Below are positions 1 through 13,158 of a DNA stretch of 64,000 nt, piece by piece. The notes under the pieces were generated by a model, which made no database searches, was not told the DNA's origin, and saw nothing but the letters and a program-made list of their open reading frames with translations. The first letter of the stretch is position 1; the number at the start of each line of letters is the position of its first letter. The stretch covers positions 13,350,159 to 13,414,158 of the forward strand of contig OX393580.1 in the NCBI GenBank assembly GCA_947652605.1, written 5' to 3'. Source of the stretch: Elmis aenea (Eukaryota > Arthropoda > Insecta > Coleoptera > Elmidae). The position numbers and the translations under genes are program-made.

Positions 1-945
1 ATGGATAACACTACCACAATGCAACTATGTTGTACACATATCCCAGACGTAGAATTATACTGCATCTCCTTCTAACACATATGAAAGTATATTTCTATCT
101 CGCTTTCCGGGCCCACCGAGTAAAATCGTGTGCGTTACTATGGTTACGCGCGATATTTGAACTAAAGCGTTATTTGAACTACTAGTAGATGCAATGTACT
201 CGGATGTTTCCGTGTCAAATATGGGAGGATATAATAACATTAGATCAGACTTAGTAAGTTTTACTGAAGTACAGTAAACACCGCTTATTAGAATCAATTG
301 ATTCAATTAAACGACGATTTTAATAGCAAAAAATTCTAAATGTCATTCACGCGTCAGTCGCTAGAATAGGCTAGGTAGGAAGTACGTTACAGTTATTATC
401 ACGGTTGCGCTACGATGATAGCGGGCCCGGGGCCAAAACAAAGATAGCGTATATTGGGTCCACATAATATAGAAAGAGATAGGTTTAAAAAGGCACGTTG
501 TACATGTCGGCAACATTGTCTTAACTATATTCCTATGGTGTTGTGTTATCCATGTAGTTTATATGATCTAAGCATTCAATTGCCTGCAAGATCACCCGAC
601 CTGAGCGCCCCTGACTTTTATTTATGGGGCTATCTCAAGTCTAGAGCGTACAGGGATAAACCACGCACACTTCAAGAACTGAAACTTGCAATTGAACGTG
701 AAGTAAGGGACATCAATCGCGATGTTTTGCAGCGTGTGATGTTGAATTTTGTCACGAGATTACGTCTAGGTATTAATTCTCATGGGAATCATTTGAACGA
801 AGTTATTTTCAAACACTAGGTGTTTGTAGTAAAATTGCGTAATTTAAGCTATTAAATTTAGTTTTTGAACATGTGATTGATTTTTGTTTGTTCGTTTTAT
901 CGCCTACTAAAACCCCGTCATACCTATTGGCTAACCCAGTATAAT
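1..945 (+). mobile_element. Mariner/IS630-like transposon, internally deleted copy 1
   Basis: The stretch resembles 9,197-10,020 closely over its first ~600 bases, so it is a dispersed element. At 454-819 the plus strand codes for the C-terminal end of an IS630/Tc1-mariner type transposase: the motif RSPDLSAPDFYLWGYLK carries the last catalytic acidic residue region and is followed by the usual helical tail. The rest of the catalytic core is missing, so this is a deletion derivative. The left end probably lies at base 2 (TGGATAACAC); the right end is near 942, where CTAACCCAG is followed by TA. The ends are only roughly inverted. The minus strand is open at 55-306 in both copies, but I do not recognise that product. 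Confidence 0.6.
454..819 (+). pseudogene. C-terminal fragment of mariner-like transposase
   Basis: About 121 codons without a stop encode the end of a DDE transposase. The stretch PARSPDLSAPDFYLWGYLKS matches the block before the last catalytic Asp/Glu in insect IS630/Tc1-mariner relatives, and the sequence ends in a typical short basic tail. A full protein would be about three times longer; no helix-turn-helix region or first two catalytic Asp are present upstream. It is therefore a remnant and not a working transposase. Confidence 0.6.
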
Positions 946-1090
946 ACTATTTCTTACTAAATAGTAATTTAAAACAAAACATGAAAACGAGAATGTCATA
1001 AAATTTTGCTTATTGGTCTAAGATATTTTTAGGGTTTGAAAAATAAACAATACGTGCGGTAACCTTGGAACGATTAATGTAATTTTGCTG

Positions 1091-1824
1091 TACATTGTGG
1101 TCTATTTTCGATGCCCATACAGGGCATCTCGGTTATTATCAGAGATAGAAAAAAAGTAAATACATAAACTCGATTTATTTTTTCGAGAGAAATGTATTGC
1201 CGTAAACAGATTTTTAATATCTTTTTTATTTTTCGAAATATAGCCAAAAACCGATGTTTGGCACTTTTCAAAAATTTTAAATATCTCGTTTAAACGAGAA
1301 GATAGAAAAAAACTTTAAAGACATTTTTCGCATGATTTTTTGTGCTTAATAAGATTGTTTTTTACTCATATTAATGCCGATATATTACACCTAACTTTCT
1401 TATTTTAAATGGCAACCATAGGCAAATTATATATTTTTGAAAAACGCAAAAAATAAGCTTTCGATTCATGTCAAAGCCAACTATGGTTGCCATTTAAAAT
1501 AAGAAAGTTAGGTGTAATATATCAATATTTGTATGAGTAAAAAAAAATTGAACATCGCCATCTTATTAAGGACAAAAAACCATGCAAAAAATGTCTTTAA
1601 AGTTTTTTTCTATCTTCTCGTTTAAACGAGATATTTAACATTTTTGAAAAGTGCCAAAAATCGGTTTTTGGCTATATTTCGAAAATTAAAAAAGATATCA
1701 AAAATCTGTTTACGGCAATGAATTTCTCTCGAAAAAATAAATGGAGTTTGTGTATTTAGTTTTTTTCTATCTCTGATAATAACCGAGATACCCTGTATGG
1801 GCATCGGAAATAGACCACCCTGTA
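1091..1824. mobile_element. Foldback (long inverted repeat) element, TA-flanked
   Basis: The left arm begins TACATTGTGGTCTATTTTCG and the right arm ends with the complement of TACAGGGTGGTCTATTTCCG. The arms pair over most of the 734 bases, so a transcript would fold into a long hairpin. TA lies at both borders. It belongs to the CAGGGTG-tipped group that recurs through the window. There is no transposase; the open frames on the minus strand are repeat shadows. Confidence 0.7.
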
Positions 1825-4181
1825 CTTTTAAACACAGTGTAAATCTTTATATTGAAATGGTTTTTATGTAATGATAAATACCTAAAAATTATCATAAACA
1901 CAGGTAAAGTAAAGAAACAGTGATACTACAGACTAAATTCGGCCATAAAATCCCAGATTAACGTCAGCAAATTCAAGCTAATGACGTAATATTATATTTT
2001 CAAGTTCACTTCAAATTTCTCGCACACAACAGGTCAACCTAATGAATACTTTCGAGGTGCTGTTTGAGTAATGTGATAGTAAAATTTAGTGGTTCACTAA
2101 CAACTTTATATTTAATATAATTATATATTGCATCATTTTAATAATAAGTTCTCCGACTACATAATGTTCTCTATTTTTAAGATTTCAGTAAATGAAAGTA
2201 ATTCATAAACGTAGTGCTCGACTACTCGTACTACGTAATTAATCTACCAGTAACGGTTCATAAGGCACGTACAGTAAAAATAAATTGAAAAAATTATATG
2301 AAAATTACCCTTACTGATTCCATGCATAGTCACTCATGCAGACTGCACTTGCTGTTTTGCAATTCAACAAGAAATATTTTGTTTTATTTTCGTTAATTTA
2401 ATAATTACACAGGCTGACATTTTAGAACTTTGTGAACGTTGTTTTAATTTTGATAACTATTCTTATATAAATTACATGCTTTGAATTCAATGAAACACGC
2501 AGTTTTTCGCTATCATATCAAGTTTTTCAGTAAAATGGAAAAACATATTATTGAGTTTTTAAAGAAAAACAACACGTAATTAAATTTCAAAAATATCTAA
2601 ACAAAAAACTGTTTGTATAATTTATATTAGAATAGCTGTATTTAAATAAATCACATGCTCTGAATTCAACGGCACACACAGATTTTTGCTATCTCATCAA
2701 GTTTTCCAGCAAAATGGAAAAAAAAGATTGATGAGTCTCTAAAGAAACAAATTTGTTTCAATATTATCTAAATAATAAACTATTTGCACAATTTAATTTA
2801 TGATTGCTGTTCTTATATTAATCACATGCTCTGAATTCAATGGCGCACATAGATTTTCGCTGTTACATTTTTCAACAAAATGGAAAAACAGATCAATGAT
2901 TCATCAAAAAAAAGCCTTAAATTTCAAAACTATTTGTATAATTTATATTAGCATTGTTCTTCTTATACATGGTTGCGCAAAAGTATGGAAACAGACAAAT
3001 ATCTAGAATACTATTACAGTGAAATTTTTGAGCGTAATGGTATTTTTCGGATTCGATGAAAATATTAAGGTTGCAATACGACTTCCGGTTCAACCGGAAA
3101 CGAACTCAAACTTGGAAATTTTAAATAAAACACCCTGTATATTATTACATTTTTAAAATTCTCTTAAAATTTACTCCAAAAAATGTAAATTTTCTTAAAT
3201 ACAACACACTATTTGTTTTTACATAGTCTTGTAGAAAATTTGATTGTCTTTCAAAAACATTAACCATGTTTCGAACCTAAAACTAATATTTTTCGAGATA
3301 TCGCAATTTTATTGTAAATTATTAGGGCAACGTAGGCTATGAAGAGGAAGCAATTTTGAAACAACTGCACATTATACAAAATAGTGCAATTGTATTCAAA
3401 ATTGCTTCTTTTTTCCATAAATGTAAAAATATACAGGGTGTTCCATTTGAAATAACAAAGTTAGGATCATTTCCGGCGAAACCGAAAGTAAAACAATAGT
3501 GCAGGTACATTATGTTCAAATAATCCCATTTTTTATACATATCATATATCTAATATTTCATTTAATTAAAAACAAAACTAAAGAAAAAAGGAGGTGTCCA
3601 GAACTCACTTGCATGCGAATAGGGTTTTAAATATTGTTATGATTTAGGTCCAATGGATTACAAACTATACGCATAAACAAAAAATTTTTTAAGTAAAAAG
3701 TGTTTATTTATTAAATATCTCTCTAATTATGCAATAAAAACTGGATGGTGTTATTTAAGTTTTTAAATTTACTTCCGGATTTGGCCACTTCCGGTTTAAA
3801 CACGAAAACCGCTACAGCGTTAATCAATTCTGCATATGCACTTTTGTCATAATTTTTTCCCCTAATTTTGTCAGACATTTTCGAATAAAAGTGCTGGTAC
3901 GGGTGGTCTGAAACACCCTGTATATGAAGAATTGTTTTTCCAATTAAAGGTGAATCTATTTTATCTGAAAAAAAAGAAAATGGATTGCATAATAAAATAG
4001 GTGAATACAATTTAAATTGCATGAACTGCTATAAAATAAGTTAAGGACTAGTCAATTATTTTAATACTTTTACTTGGGTGAAATAAGATAAGTTTTGACA
4101 TATGTAGGATAAATTAAAAATGTATCACTAATACATTGATATTAGTAAAAAAAAAATGCTTTTGTCTAAAACGCCGCATAA
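1825..4181. other. No gene recognised; AT-rich repeats
   Basis: No protein homology is visible. It holds a three-copy tandem repeat (2,461-2,960), a small inverted repeat around AAGCAATTTTGAA (3,348-3,409), and two outward-facing ends of another dispersed repeat carrying a CCGGAAATGA-type motif (about 3,070-3,138 and 3,433-3,560). Relatives of those ends occur at 8,345-8,400, 12,690-12,765 and 30,640-30,790. Confidence 0.6.
2461..2960. repeat. Tandem repeat, three copies, period ~175 bp
   Basis: The word ACATGCT(C/T)TGAATTCAA recurs at 2,474, 2,653 and 2,824 (steps of 179 and 171 bases). Each is followed by a similar block with AAAATGGAAAAA. The copies have diverged and no coding frame is kept across them, so this looks like a small satellite-like array. 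Confidence 0.75.
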
Positions 4182-4707
4182 TCTATATATATAAAAGAGC
4201 TTGTTTGTGTGTTTGTTTGTTTGTTTGTTCGCTATAGAATCCTAGGTCCGTTGACCGATCGGGACCAAATTTTGCACAGTTACTAATTAGGACCTTGCAG
4301 ATATAACGCCAAACTTTAAGTACAAGTACATATTACCAATTTAAAAAAAAATATATATATTACTTGGACGGGATTCGATCTTACGTCGGTAAATACCTGG
4401 TCATAACACGAACGGCGCGGTGTATTTCACAAGTAAAGATTGTATTGTATACAATTAGCAATAAATGTACCTGAAGTATTATTTTTATTAGTACATTTTT
4501 AATTGAAACAAGACGAAAGAAAATAAATTTGAGTTATTATTCAATTTTTAAGCAATAAATAGTTATTTTTTAAGGAATTATAAGAAAATGAAAAGATGAT
4601 TGATCAGAGTATGTCATTTGTGTATGATTTGGAATTATTGGGCTTATTCAAGTTAAAAAAATAATTAAAATTGTAATCGCCCGTGCAACGCCGGGTAAAT
4701 CATCTTG
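4182..4707 (+). mobile_element. Non-autonomous Helitron
   Basis: The 5' end is TCTATATATATAAAAGAGC after an A; the 3' side carries the short hairpin CCCGTGCAACGCCGGG a few bases before the end, where CTTG is followed by T in place of the usual CTAG|T. The same ends occur in inverse orientation at 62,231-62,626. Helitrons insert between A and T without target duplication, as seen here. There is no Rep/helicase, so it needed another element to move. Confidence 0.7.
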
Positions 4708-5752
4708 TATATTATATTATACAAGTGAACCAAATTCGAATGTTCAAAATATTAGGAATATTTTACTCTCCAAGCATTACAAAAAGAGGAAATTAATATT
4801 TAAACATTCCAATAGGAGTAGAGAAACAGTTTAGTGCGCTTGATAATACGAAGTTTTTACGTTACATAAAAACTGCACCATCAACTTTTTCAAAAAAATT
4901 AAACATAATTTTCCTGTGCATATTAAAAATAATCGTTCAAATTACTCAAAATTTAAAATTCCGTTCGCATTTTTAACTGATCGTTTAAGTTCCGACAAAC
5001 GTTTTATGCTAATAACGTCAGCGTTTCAGATATAATCGACCTATAAACGATTTTACGCAAAAGGTGGCCATTTTATTCATTTACGTATAGTGTTTTAAAT
5101 TGTTGATTATCTTAGTCGTTGCAATAAACAGTATGAACTCAATCAGTCACATGAAATTACAACAAAACTGACATTTTAACGATTACTTAATTACAATAAA
5201 TGACGAAATTATCAAACAAACAGAAAAAAATTGTTTACAAAATAAACTGTAGCTTTTAACAACTGCAAACTTAAATCATAGTTCTGCATTAGTTACCAAC
5301 AGAAAGTTGTTATATAACTTCACTTCTTATCGATACTATACATACATTAATGGATTATAATGGTATGTTCACATCATAAATCACTTCTAACACCTGTAAA
5401 AACATTGTTTTTTAAATCATTCGATAAGTATTTCTATTTTAAACGTTTTAATGTGACTGATTACGTACTTAATAATTATCGGATGAAAACACTGCCAGGA
5501 ATGTATAACCAGTTCTACTTAAAACATGTTCTGACCTTCCTCATATAAAAACTAATGTGTATGGTAAATAGTGTTTTGGTTGATAAAAGACGACAAAAAA
5601 AAGTTGCTACGAACAGACAGCTGTCATTGAACTCATATTTTTGTTAAGTATACTACATACCTTAGTTCGCATAAAAGGTGACGTCCGATGGCACTAATAT
5701 GTGATAACGTACACGCGTCATTTCAAGGTTATGTAAATTTTCCGTTATTACC
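4708..5752. other. No gene recognised
   Basis: AT-rich sequence with only short open frames (for example 5,360-5,548) that show no family resemblance. I see no repeat ends here. Confidence 0.55.
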
Positions 5753-5906
5753 CAGGGCCACAAAGATTGTCGTCGGCCCTAGACACTAGACCTCCTACCT
5801 CCCCGGCATCTTTGTATATTAAAACAACAAAATTAATATGTATCCTTGAATTTCTCGTAGGCCCTAGGCACTGTGCCTAAAGTGCCTAATGGATAAGACG
5901 GCCCTG
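5753..5906. mobile_element. Short hAT-type MITE (154 bp)
   Basis: It starts CAGGGCCACAAAGATTG and ends GATAAGACGGCCCTG. The flanking 8 bases are TTATTACC on the left and TTTTTACC on the right, a target duplication with one difference. Length, tips and 8-bp duplication fit a non-autonomous hAT. Confidence 0.7.
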
Positions 5907-8419
5907 TTTTTACCATATAACGATTATAGAATACACAGGGTAAGTCATGACGGACGCCCCTGAGTTTTATAGCGAATCGGTATATATTTTCAAACTTCTG
6001 TCGCGGTTAGATTATATAAGTCAATAAGCGCTACATTTAAAAAATATTTTCACACATACAGGGTACTCCAAAAAAGAGTAGCATATCAAAGTTATACTTT
6101 TTCTTAAATTTACTTCAAAAAATGTATGAGGTTATATGGGTCTAAGTTCAACCGTTTTCGTGAAAATTGCATTTTCATGAAAATACAGAACTTTCTAAAA
6201 TTTTCAACATTTCAAAACTTTGAGAAATCTGAAGAAATTCGCTTAAGTATTAGATTGACAATAGATTATGTAACACTTTGCACCACCTGTATTTTTAAAA
6301 TATTATACTGGGCGTTTGTTACGCTTGGTCAAACTTATGAAACTTTAAACATCGATAACTCTTTTTTTTTAAATACACCCTATATTTTTTACACCGTCTT
6401 ATCGAAAATTTAATTCTCTTTCGAAAACATTGAGGCTGTTTTTCACCTAAAATTGATGTTTTCCGAGATATAGCGATTTTATTGTTAATTATTAGGGCAA
6501 AGTAATATTTTTAAGTTGGCTATGAAGGTAGACAGCGGTAATTTGAAACAATTGAAAGAAAAAACAAGAAAATGTGTAGGCAAACGATAAAATTATAAGT
6601 AAATATTAGGAGTATAACTTTATTGTTTTTATCTTTCAATAGTTTCAAAATTACCGCTTGTCTACCTTCATAGCCTACTCGGAAATATTATGTTGCCCTA
6701 ATAATCTTCAATAAAATCGCGATATTTCGTAAAATATTTGTTTTATGTATAAAATATGATTAATGTTTTTGAAAGAGAATCAAATATTTTACAATACTAT
6801 CTAAAAACATATAGAGTGTTGTATTTAAGGTTGGAAAAAATATTTAAAAAAGCTATAAATACAAATACACACATAGCATTAAAATATATTTATTTTTTCC
6901 CATTTATTTACATATTTTTTCTTTAAATTGTAACAAAAATTAAATTAATTTATACAATTGGCTATAGCTCGTTCGAAGAAATAATTTCGTCACATGTGAT
7001 GTAATAAAATTTTGAATATTTATTGTTTTTAATGAACTATAGTTGCAGAAATTTTAATCACTTGTACTTAAATACTACTCGAACTGCAGAAAGTAATTAA
7101 ACGTGAGAGCTAAGCCGATACACGAACAGCAGAAATTCTTTAATTATACCTTTCCTGGAATTTCGTATTCAGGTAAGCGGTCAAAAATGTTTGGAGTATT
7201 CCTAAATATTCACTACTTAAATTGAATGAAATTTAAAAAAACAGATAAAATATTTAATTTGTCAATAACATGTACATTACTTAATATAAAATTTCTACAG
7301 TCGTAAAATATAAGAACAACATTTATCAACATCTACTGGAGAAATCAAATTATTTTTGTATTGTTCTAAATTCTTTTTTTAAATATATATGGCGATTCCG
7401 AACGTTTATTCGTGGAGTTTGATTGATGCAATGGTGGTATTGAATTTTAATAAGGTTATAACAGTATGTTAATTTCAGCAGAACTACTCCATTAATTATA
7501 TTTTAAAAAAGCTAAATATATATTTATGTATTAGGTGAAATAACTTATCTAGCAATAAATAATTTAAATAACACAACTGCACTCATTCACATGCGTATCA
7601 AAATTTACCTTTCACGAAGAGACGAAAACTTTTTGTGCCAAATTTTGTAATAAAAATACTAAATTTTAAAGTCGGAATGTTATTAATCTGTTTTATGTAA
7701 CTAAAATTACAGGATTGCAGTTAAGTAAAAAAAGTAAGTAAAATTTATTGTGCCTGCTGTATGATCACTTTCGCTCTTAGCTAACATCGTTAACTCTATC
7801 GTTGGACTTTCTGCTTGTCTAGTATCTCTTGTATGGCGGATTCTTCGATGACACATTCGTGTTTAAAAATTGTAGAACACTATTCGTTTACTTCAGCTAA
7901 TAAATACATAAAATTACTTAAAATGCCATTTCACTTTTAGTTATTAAATTTTAACTAAATTTTATTTAAAGTTTAAAAATAAATCAAGCAGGATATTTTT
8001 GTAAGTAAATAATATGTCGTAAATTGTCCAGGCATTTTATAAATTTGAAATAATAATAAGCCAGCAAAATTGTTTTTAATGAAAACAAACCAATTAGCTC
8101 CATTTTCATTATTTATTTTTAAAGCTTTAACCAACCTTTAACCTGACGCTCTATTACAGACCAAATGAATGTGGGTAAGGTTAAAGGTTGTTTAAAGCTT
8201 TTTATTGTATGTCAGCATAACAAAATTCATTTTATGCAGGTCACGGTACATTTAATAAAAAAACAAATTTTAGTCAAAAAATTATTTGACGTTATACAGT
8301 TGTATGAACAATAATTGTATTCTTATCCAAAAATTTAAAAAGATACAAGTTGTTCCATTAGAAATAAAAAAGTTCAGGTGATTTCCGGTTAAACTTGAAA
8401 TAAAATGTAGACTAAAAAT
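5907..8419. other. No gene recognised; inverted-repeat fragments
   Basis: Contains an inverted repeat at about 6,405-6,795 (arms around TTATTAGGGCAA and the complement TTGCCCTAATAA) preceded by CAGGGTACTCC at 6,059. A smaller inverted repeat lies at 8,121-8,201 (AAAGCTTTAACCAACC and its complement); one half of it recurs near 43,830. Otherwise AT-rich with no coding signal. Confidence 0.55.
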
Positions 8420-9108
8420 TAAGGTTGGGCAAAATTTTATTTTTTTTCAAATCAATTGATTTAAATTTAAAAATAACGAATTTTTGATTTTTGATTTTTT
8501 TTATTTTTTTTATTTTTTTAATTTTTATTTTTAGAAACTTGACTATTTTCCTTTTTACAACTAATTTATTCATTATTCACCCTGCATTATATCTTCTATA
8601 CAGTGTCATTCAAAAAGTATCAACAAATAAAAAAGATTTTCCTCAGAAACTTTTAATCCTGATAATAATTGGTAAATGACTTAAACTAATTAAAAGGTGA
8701 AAAAAATTTCACAAAATCGATAATAAAAAACTTTTCCAATTGTTGCAGACTTTTTAATGAGGCTGTAGAGCTTTCGATCCTGTTGCAGACTTTTTAATGA
8801 GGCTGTTGATCTTTGACCCTGAATTGTGAAAATTTACAAAGTAAATCTACCGGAATGCGTCCCTAACAAGAAAATTCCTGTAGAGACTTTATTTCTCCCC
8901 TATCTATAAGAAGCCAGTGGGCAATATTTCCGGCCTATTTTACTAGCGGTTGTTTAAGCAGGTGGAAGTAAAAAGTGAATTTAATTTATATGTGACGTGT
9001 GACGTTAAATCGTGAAAAAAGTTTGATTTAAATCATGATTTTAATTTTTTTAAATCAGCTTATTTAAAACGTGATTTAAATCAACTGATTTAAAACAGGC
9101 CAACCCTG
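8420..9108. mobile_element. hAT-type MITE (689 bp)
   Basis: The right end reads CCAACCCTG and the left end TAAGGTTGGGC, which fits a mutated CAGGGTTGG tip. The flanking octamers CTAAAAAT and CCAAAAAT differ at one base. The ends are rich in TTTAAATCA words. A ~41-base direct duplication with GCAGACTTTTTAATGAGGCT lies at 8,745-8,810. No coding sequence. Confidence 0.6.
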
Positions 9109-9196
9109 CCAAAAATCCACAGTTTCATCTATTTTACTTTCGGAAAACAGCACTCCAAATTTCATAAAGATATAAGCTTAGAGCATATAAACTACC

Positions 9197-10020
9197 TGGA
9201 TAACACTACCACAATTCAACTATGTTGTACACATATCCCAGATGTACTATACTGCATCTATATGAAAGTATATTTCTATCTCGCTTTCCGGGCCCACCGA
9301 GTAAAATCGTGTGCGTTACTATGGTTACGCGCAAAATTTGAACTAAAGCGTTATTTGAACTACTAGTAGATGCAATGTACTCGGATGTTTCCGTGTCAAA
9401 TATGGGAGGATACAATAAGATTAGGTCAGACTTAGTAAGTTTTATTAAAGTACAGTAAACACCGCTTATTAGAATCAATTGATTCAATTAAACGACGATT
9501 TTAATAGCAAAAAATTCTAAATGTCACTCACGCGTCACTCGCTAGAATAGGCTAGGTAGGAAGTACAGTACAGTAACGTTACAGTTATTATCACGGTTGC
9601 GCTACGATGACAGCGGACCCGGGCCCAAAACAAAGATAGCGCATATTGGGCCCACATAATATAGAAAGAGATAGGTTCAAAAAGGCACGTTGTATATGTC
9701 GGCAAACATTGTCTTAACTATATTCCTATGGTGTTGTGTTATCCATGAAGTTTATATGATCTAAGGCAGTGTTTCCCAAAGTGTGGTACACGTACCACTG
9801 GGGGTACGGGAAGAGTTTGGTGGGGGTACGCGCTGCATCTGGTGTACTATTTGTATTTTATTATGAATAAATTTTAATTATACGTTTTTAATTTTTATTT
9901 TTTTAACGAGGGGTACTCAGTGTTATGAAAATTATAAAAAGTGGTACACAGATTTCGAAAGTTTGGGAAACACTGATCTAAGGGTATAAGCATTAACGCA
10001 CAAGATATTTGGAATAGCAG
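9197..10020 (+). mobile_element. Mariner-like element copy 2, disrupted
   Basis: Nearly the same sequence as 1-600: starts TGGATAACACTACCACAA, runs through the same GGGCCCACATAATATAG block, and is then split by a 209-bp MITE. The transposase end seen in copy 1 is not preserved after the MITE. The minus-strand frame at 9,206-9,487 matches that of copy 1 because the copies are similar, which is not by itself evidence of a protein. Confidence 0.6.
9767..9975. mobile_element. hAT MITE with perfect 8-bp target duplication
   Basis: Inverted tips CAGTGTTTCCCAAA and TTTGGGAAACACTG match over 14 bases. Both sides are flanked by ATCTAAGG (9,759-9,766 and 9,976-9,983). The element sits inside the older mariner-like copy, giving the relative order of insertion. 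It has no coding capacity. Confidence 0.92.
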
Positions 10021-11224
10021 AATTCAGTTACACCCGGTATATTTTCAGAAAGCTAGAAAAATATCCTTTTTAATTAAGCCTTTTATGGGTTCTTTTTAAA
10101 AATGACGTTGCGCTATATCTCAAAATATATCGTCACAAAATGCACAATCATAAACCAAATTCTACTTTTTAACAACTATCAAAGACATTTATAAAATTTT
10201 GTTTAGTTTTTAAAATAAAGCCAGTATGGCCGATTTTATAAATGGTGATAATTATAATTTTTATCGGTGGCGGAAAAACAAGAATGCTGCAGTAAATAAA
10301 TCTAATAACACAGATGAATTAATCTAAAATAAAGTTGCTTAGTTCACCGAGTATTAAAGTTATAAGTTACTGAGATATTCTAAAATGAACCACCCTGTAC
10401 TATATTTAAATAGTTTGGACAATTACATCCTAAACTTTCTTGTAATGTGTTGTTAAAAATAAGAGCTGCAACCGTGTGGAGTCCATTAAAAATGTTAAAA
10501 GCCTTTACCCAAAATAGATTTGTCAAACTCGCTCTCTGATTCCGGTTGCGCAAAATTAGGTTATTTGCATATTATAAAAGTGAAATAAAAATTTTTAATT
10601 TCAATAAGCATTCAATACATAAATAATATAAATTAATTATGGTTTTCATTGATTTGTTCTCACATTTGTTTTGGCTACTTCGAATTGTCTATTGTTTATA
10701 AATATGTACAAGTTTTCTACTTAGTAAAAACAATATTTCTGTACGTTGTGTTGTTTTTAAACTAAAAATAAAAGCAACTGTGTTGATAAAGATATTAGAA
10801 TTGTTGCGTAAAAAAAGGCTTGCAACGATTAACATAAATAAAAATTCTAAATTTTAAACAGCACATAAATTAAAATCTCAAAACTAACTTTTATCTGCTT
10901 CATAGTTTTACCAAAATTACGTTTACCATGCTTGCTCAGTAAATGATTTTAAAAATCAATTAACTACGCACTAGAACTTGAAGTTTCCTTGACGGTACAT
11001 AATCTCACGCATTAATATGCGTAGATATTCAGACGAATTTTTTGTTAGTGTTTTAAAATATGTAGCCAGTATCCTTCTTCTCTTATTGAAATGAAACCTT
11101 GATAATTTTAAAATTATAAATCACTCAATGATAAACAACTAGCACTACTGGATTGCAAACATAGATTGATTCAATCTTCCGGTGTAAATTAGCCTTCAAC
11201 AAAACAAAAAATAACAACAATTTT
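10021..11224. other. No gene recognised
   Basis: AT-rich sequence. A lone CAGGGTG-type tip (complement ACCACCCTGTA) lies near 10,390. I see no protein homology or array. Confidence 0.55.
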
Positions 11225-12454
11225 AAATGTGTGGGACAAGGATATGATGGAACCAGTAGTATAGCTGGCCATGAAAAAGGTGTACAGGCCAGGATAAGAC
11301 GAGACTACCCCGAAGCTAGGATACGTTCACTGTGCCAGTCACAAACTCAATCTAGCTTTATCAAGTATCTACTATGTCAACACAAGATATGAGGAATACA
11401 TTGAATGTCATTCAGGATGTAGCTCGATTTTTCCGCAAAAACTGCCAAGCTACTCAAACATTAAAAGACGCCATCTAGGTACATGCACAAGATATTAAAA
11501 AAAGAAGATTGCTTGATCTTTTCAAAACAATATTTATAGAGCGTCATGAAAGTTTACTGAACTTGCGGAATTACTAAAATGTATCTGCATCAGTCTTGAG
11601 GAAATTGCTACATCATCTCGCCAAAGTTCGGGAACAGCCTCCATATTTTTAGCTGCAATAGAGAAAAGCGTATTCCTTATTTCTCTGTTGGTGTGTGCTA
11701 AGATATTTAGTATTTCCTCTTTCTCAGTACCTTCAATATCCACAGCATGACTTGTCGTCATTCTTAAGGTATGTAAAACAAACTATTTCGACGCTAAAAA
11801 GGGTAAGAGAAAACTTGCAGCATGAATTCAATGGAATATTTACAACAGCTTCAAAACTCAGCAGAAATATATTTGGCCCTAATTTGCAGACTCCTCGAAT
11901 AAGGCAGACACAAAGAGCAAACCCTGACACAGAAGTCAACCGAAGAATTCTTCAGGGTAACAATTTTTATTCCTTGTCTAGATCAAATTATTAAGAGTTT
12001 GGAACAGATTTGTGCGACACGAAGACGTATTTAATGGCTTTCAGATTCTTCTGCATGGATATGCTACTCAAGAAAAAGCTCATTTGTTACAGGATTTGTT
12101 TGAATACTTCAAAGATAAGCGGTAATTGAAGGAGAATACTCCATCCGGATCGGAATTGTATCCGAACTTAAAGAAGACACAGAACTATTGAAGATTCTGA
12201 AGATATGCCAGAGGTCCTTTCTTCCAAATATTTACCATCTTCTCACTGTTTTGGCCACACTGCCAGTCACCACCGCCACTGTAGAGCGCACTTTTTCGAC
12301 AGTGAAAAGAGTGAAAACTCTACTTAGAAACAGAACTGGTAATGAACGGATGAGCGATCTAGCCCTAATTTCAACACACTGGGAGGTTGAAGTTAGTCCT
12401 GAGAAAGTCTTGGACGTCATGGCTGGGCGGAAATCCAGACGATTGCTGCTTTAA
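11225..12454 (+). pseudogene. Decayed hAT transposase (52 kDa repressor-like)
   Basis: Pieces of one protein can be read in shifting frames. GQGYDGTSSIAGHEKGVQAR is near 11,234. VHCASHKLNLAL is near 11,330, one frame away. MRNTLNVIQDVARFF follows near 11,390. The C-terminal dimerisation block (LTVLATLPVTTATVERTFST, about 12,240-12,300) is open to 12,454. This order is that of hAT transposases of the ZMYM/52-kDa-repressor type. Several frameshifts and stops break it, so it is a dead copy. I could not fix its terminal repeats. Confidence 0.85.
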
Positions 12455-13158
12455 AATATTTAATATTTTATTCTATTGTTGAGCTATTTTTTCAAGTTGA
12501 AATATATTTCGTATTACGTATTTTCGATTTTTTTTTATGAATGTTTACACCTTATAAAGAACAAGAAATGTGTATACCGGGTATAAATGAAGTGTGGTAC
12601 ACCCCCTTTTTTTTCTTTAGTTTTGATTTCAGATAAATGAAATTTTAGACATATGATATGTGCAAAAAACGGGCTTTTTGAGCACATGCACACTTTTGTT
12701 TCACTTCCGGTTTCGCCGGAAATGACCCCAACTTTGTTATTTTCAATGAAACGCCCTGTATATTATTACATTTTTGGAAAGAGGAAACGATTTTGGATAC
12801 AACTGCACTCTTTTGGTTAATTTTTATAACCTCAAAATTTTTTTAAAACAAAATTTAGTTTTTTATTAAGGGTGCCGTGACCTGCACAAATTGATTTTCA
12901 TTGTGTCAACAATTGTCCAAAAAACTTTTTTGTAAATTTTAAATGACATTTAGGTTACTTTAATCGACTTTGAAGGTTGCGGAATCGGTTTTTTGACAAA
13001 AAAATTAATTTTTTTCAATGGAACTATGGTGGTACAAACCGTTATTTAAATGGAGCATTTTCTAACGAATCCGTCGATACCAATAACATGTATTTTTATT
13101 AAGAGTCTGCTTCAAAAACTTCAAATTATTGTAAAGATTTATTAAAAGATCCTGTTAA
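12455..13158. other. No gene; dispersed repeat end
   Basis: Contains one end of the repeat carrying CACTTCCGGTTTCGCCGGAA and ending ACGCCCTGTA near 12,760. The rest is AT-rich with no visible coding signal. Confidence 0.5.

Noticed and set aside
4190..4240. GTTTGTTT run as a CRISPR or regulatory array
   Set aside because: A simple repeat at the start of a Helitron; no spacer structure, and the genome is eukaryotic.
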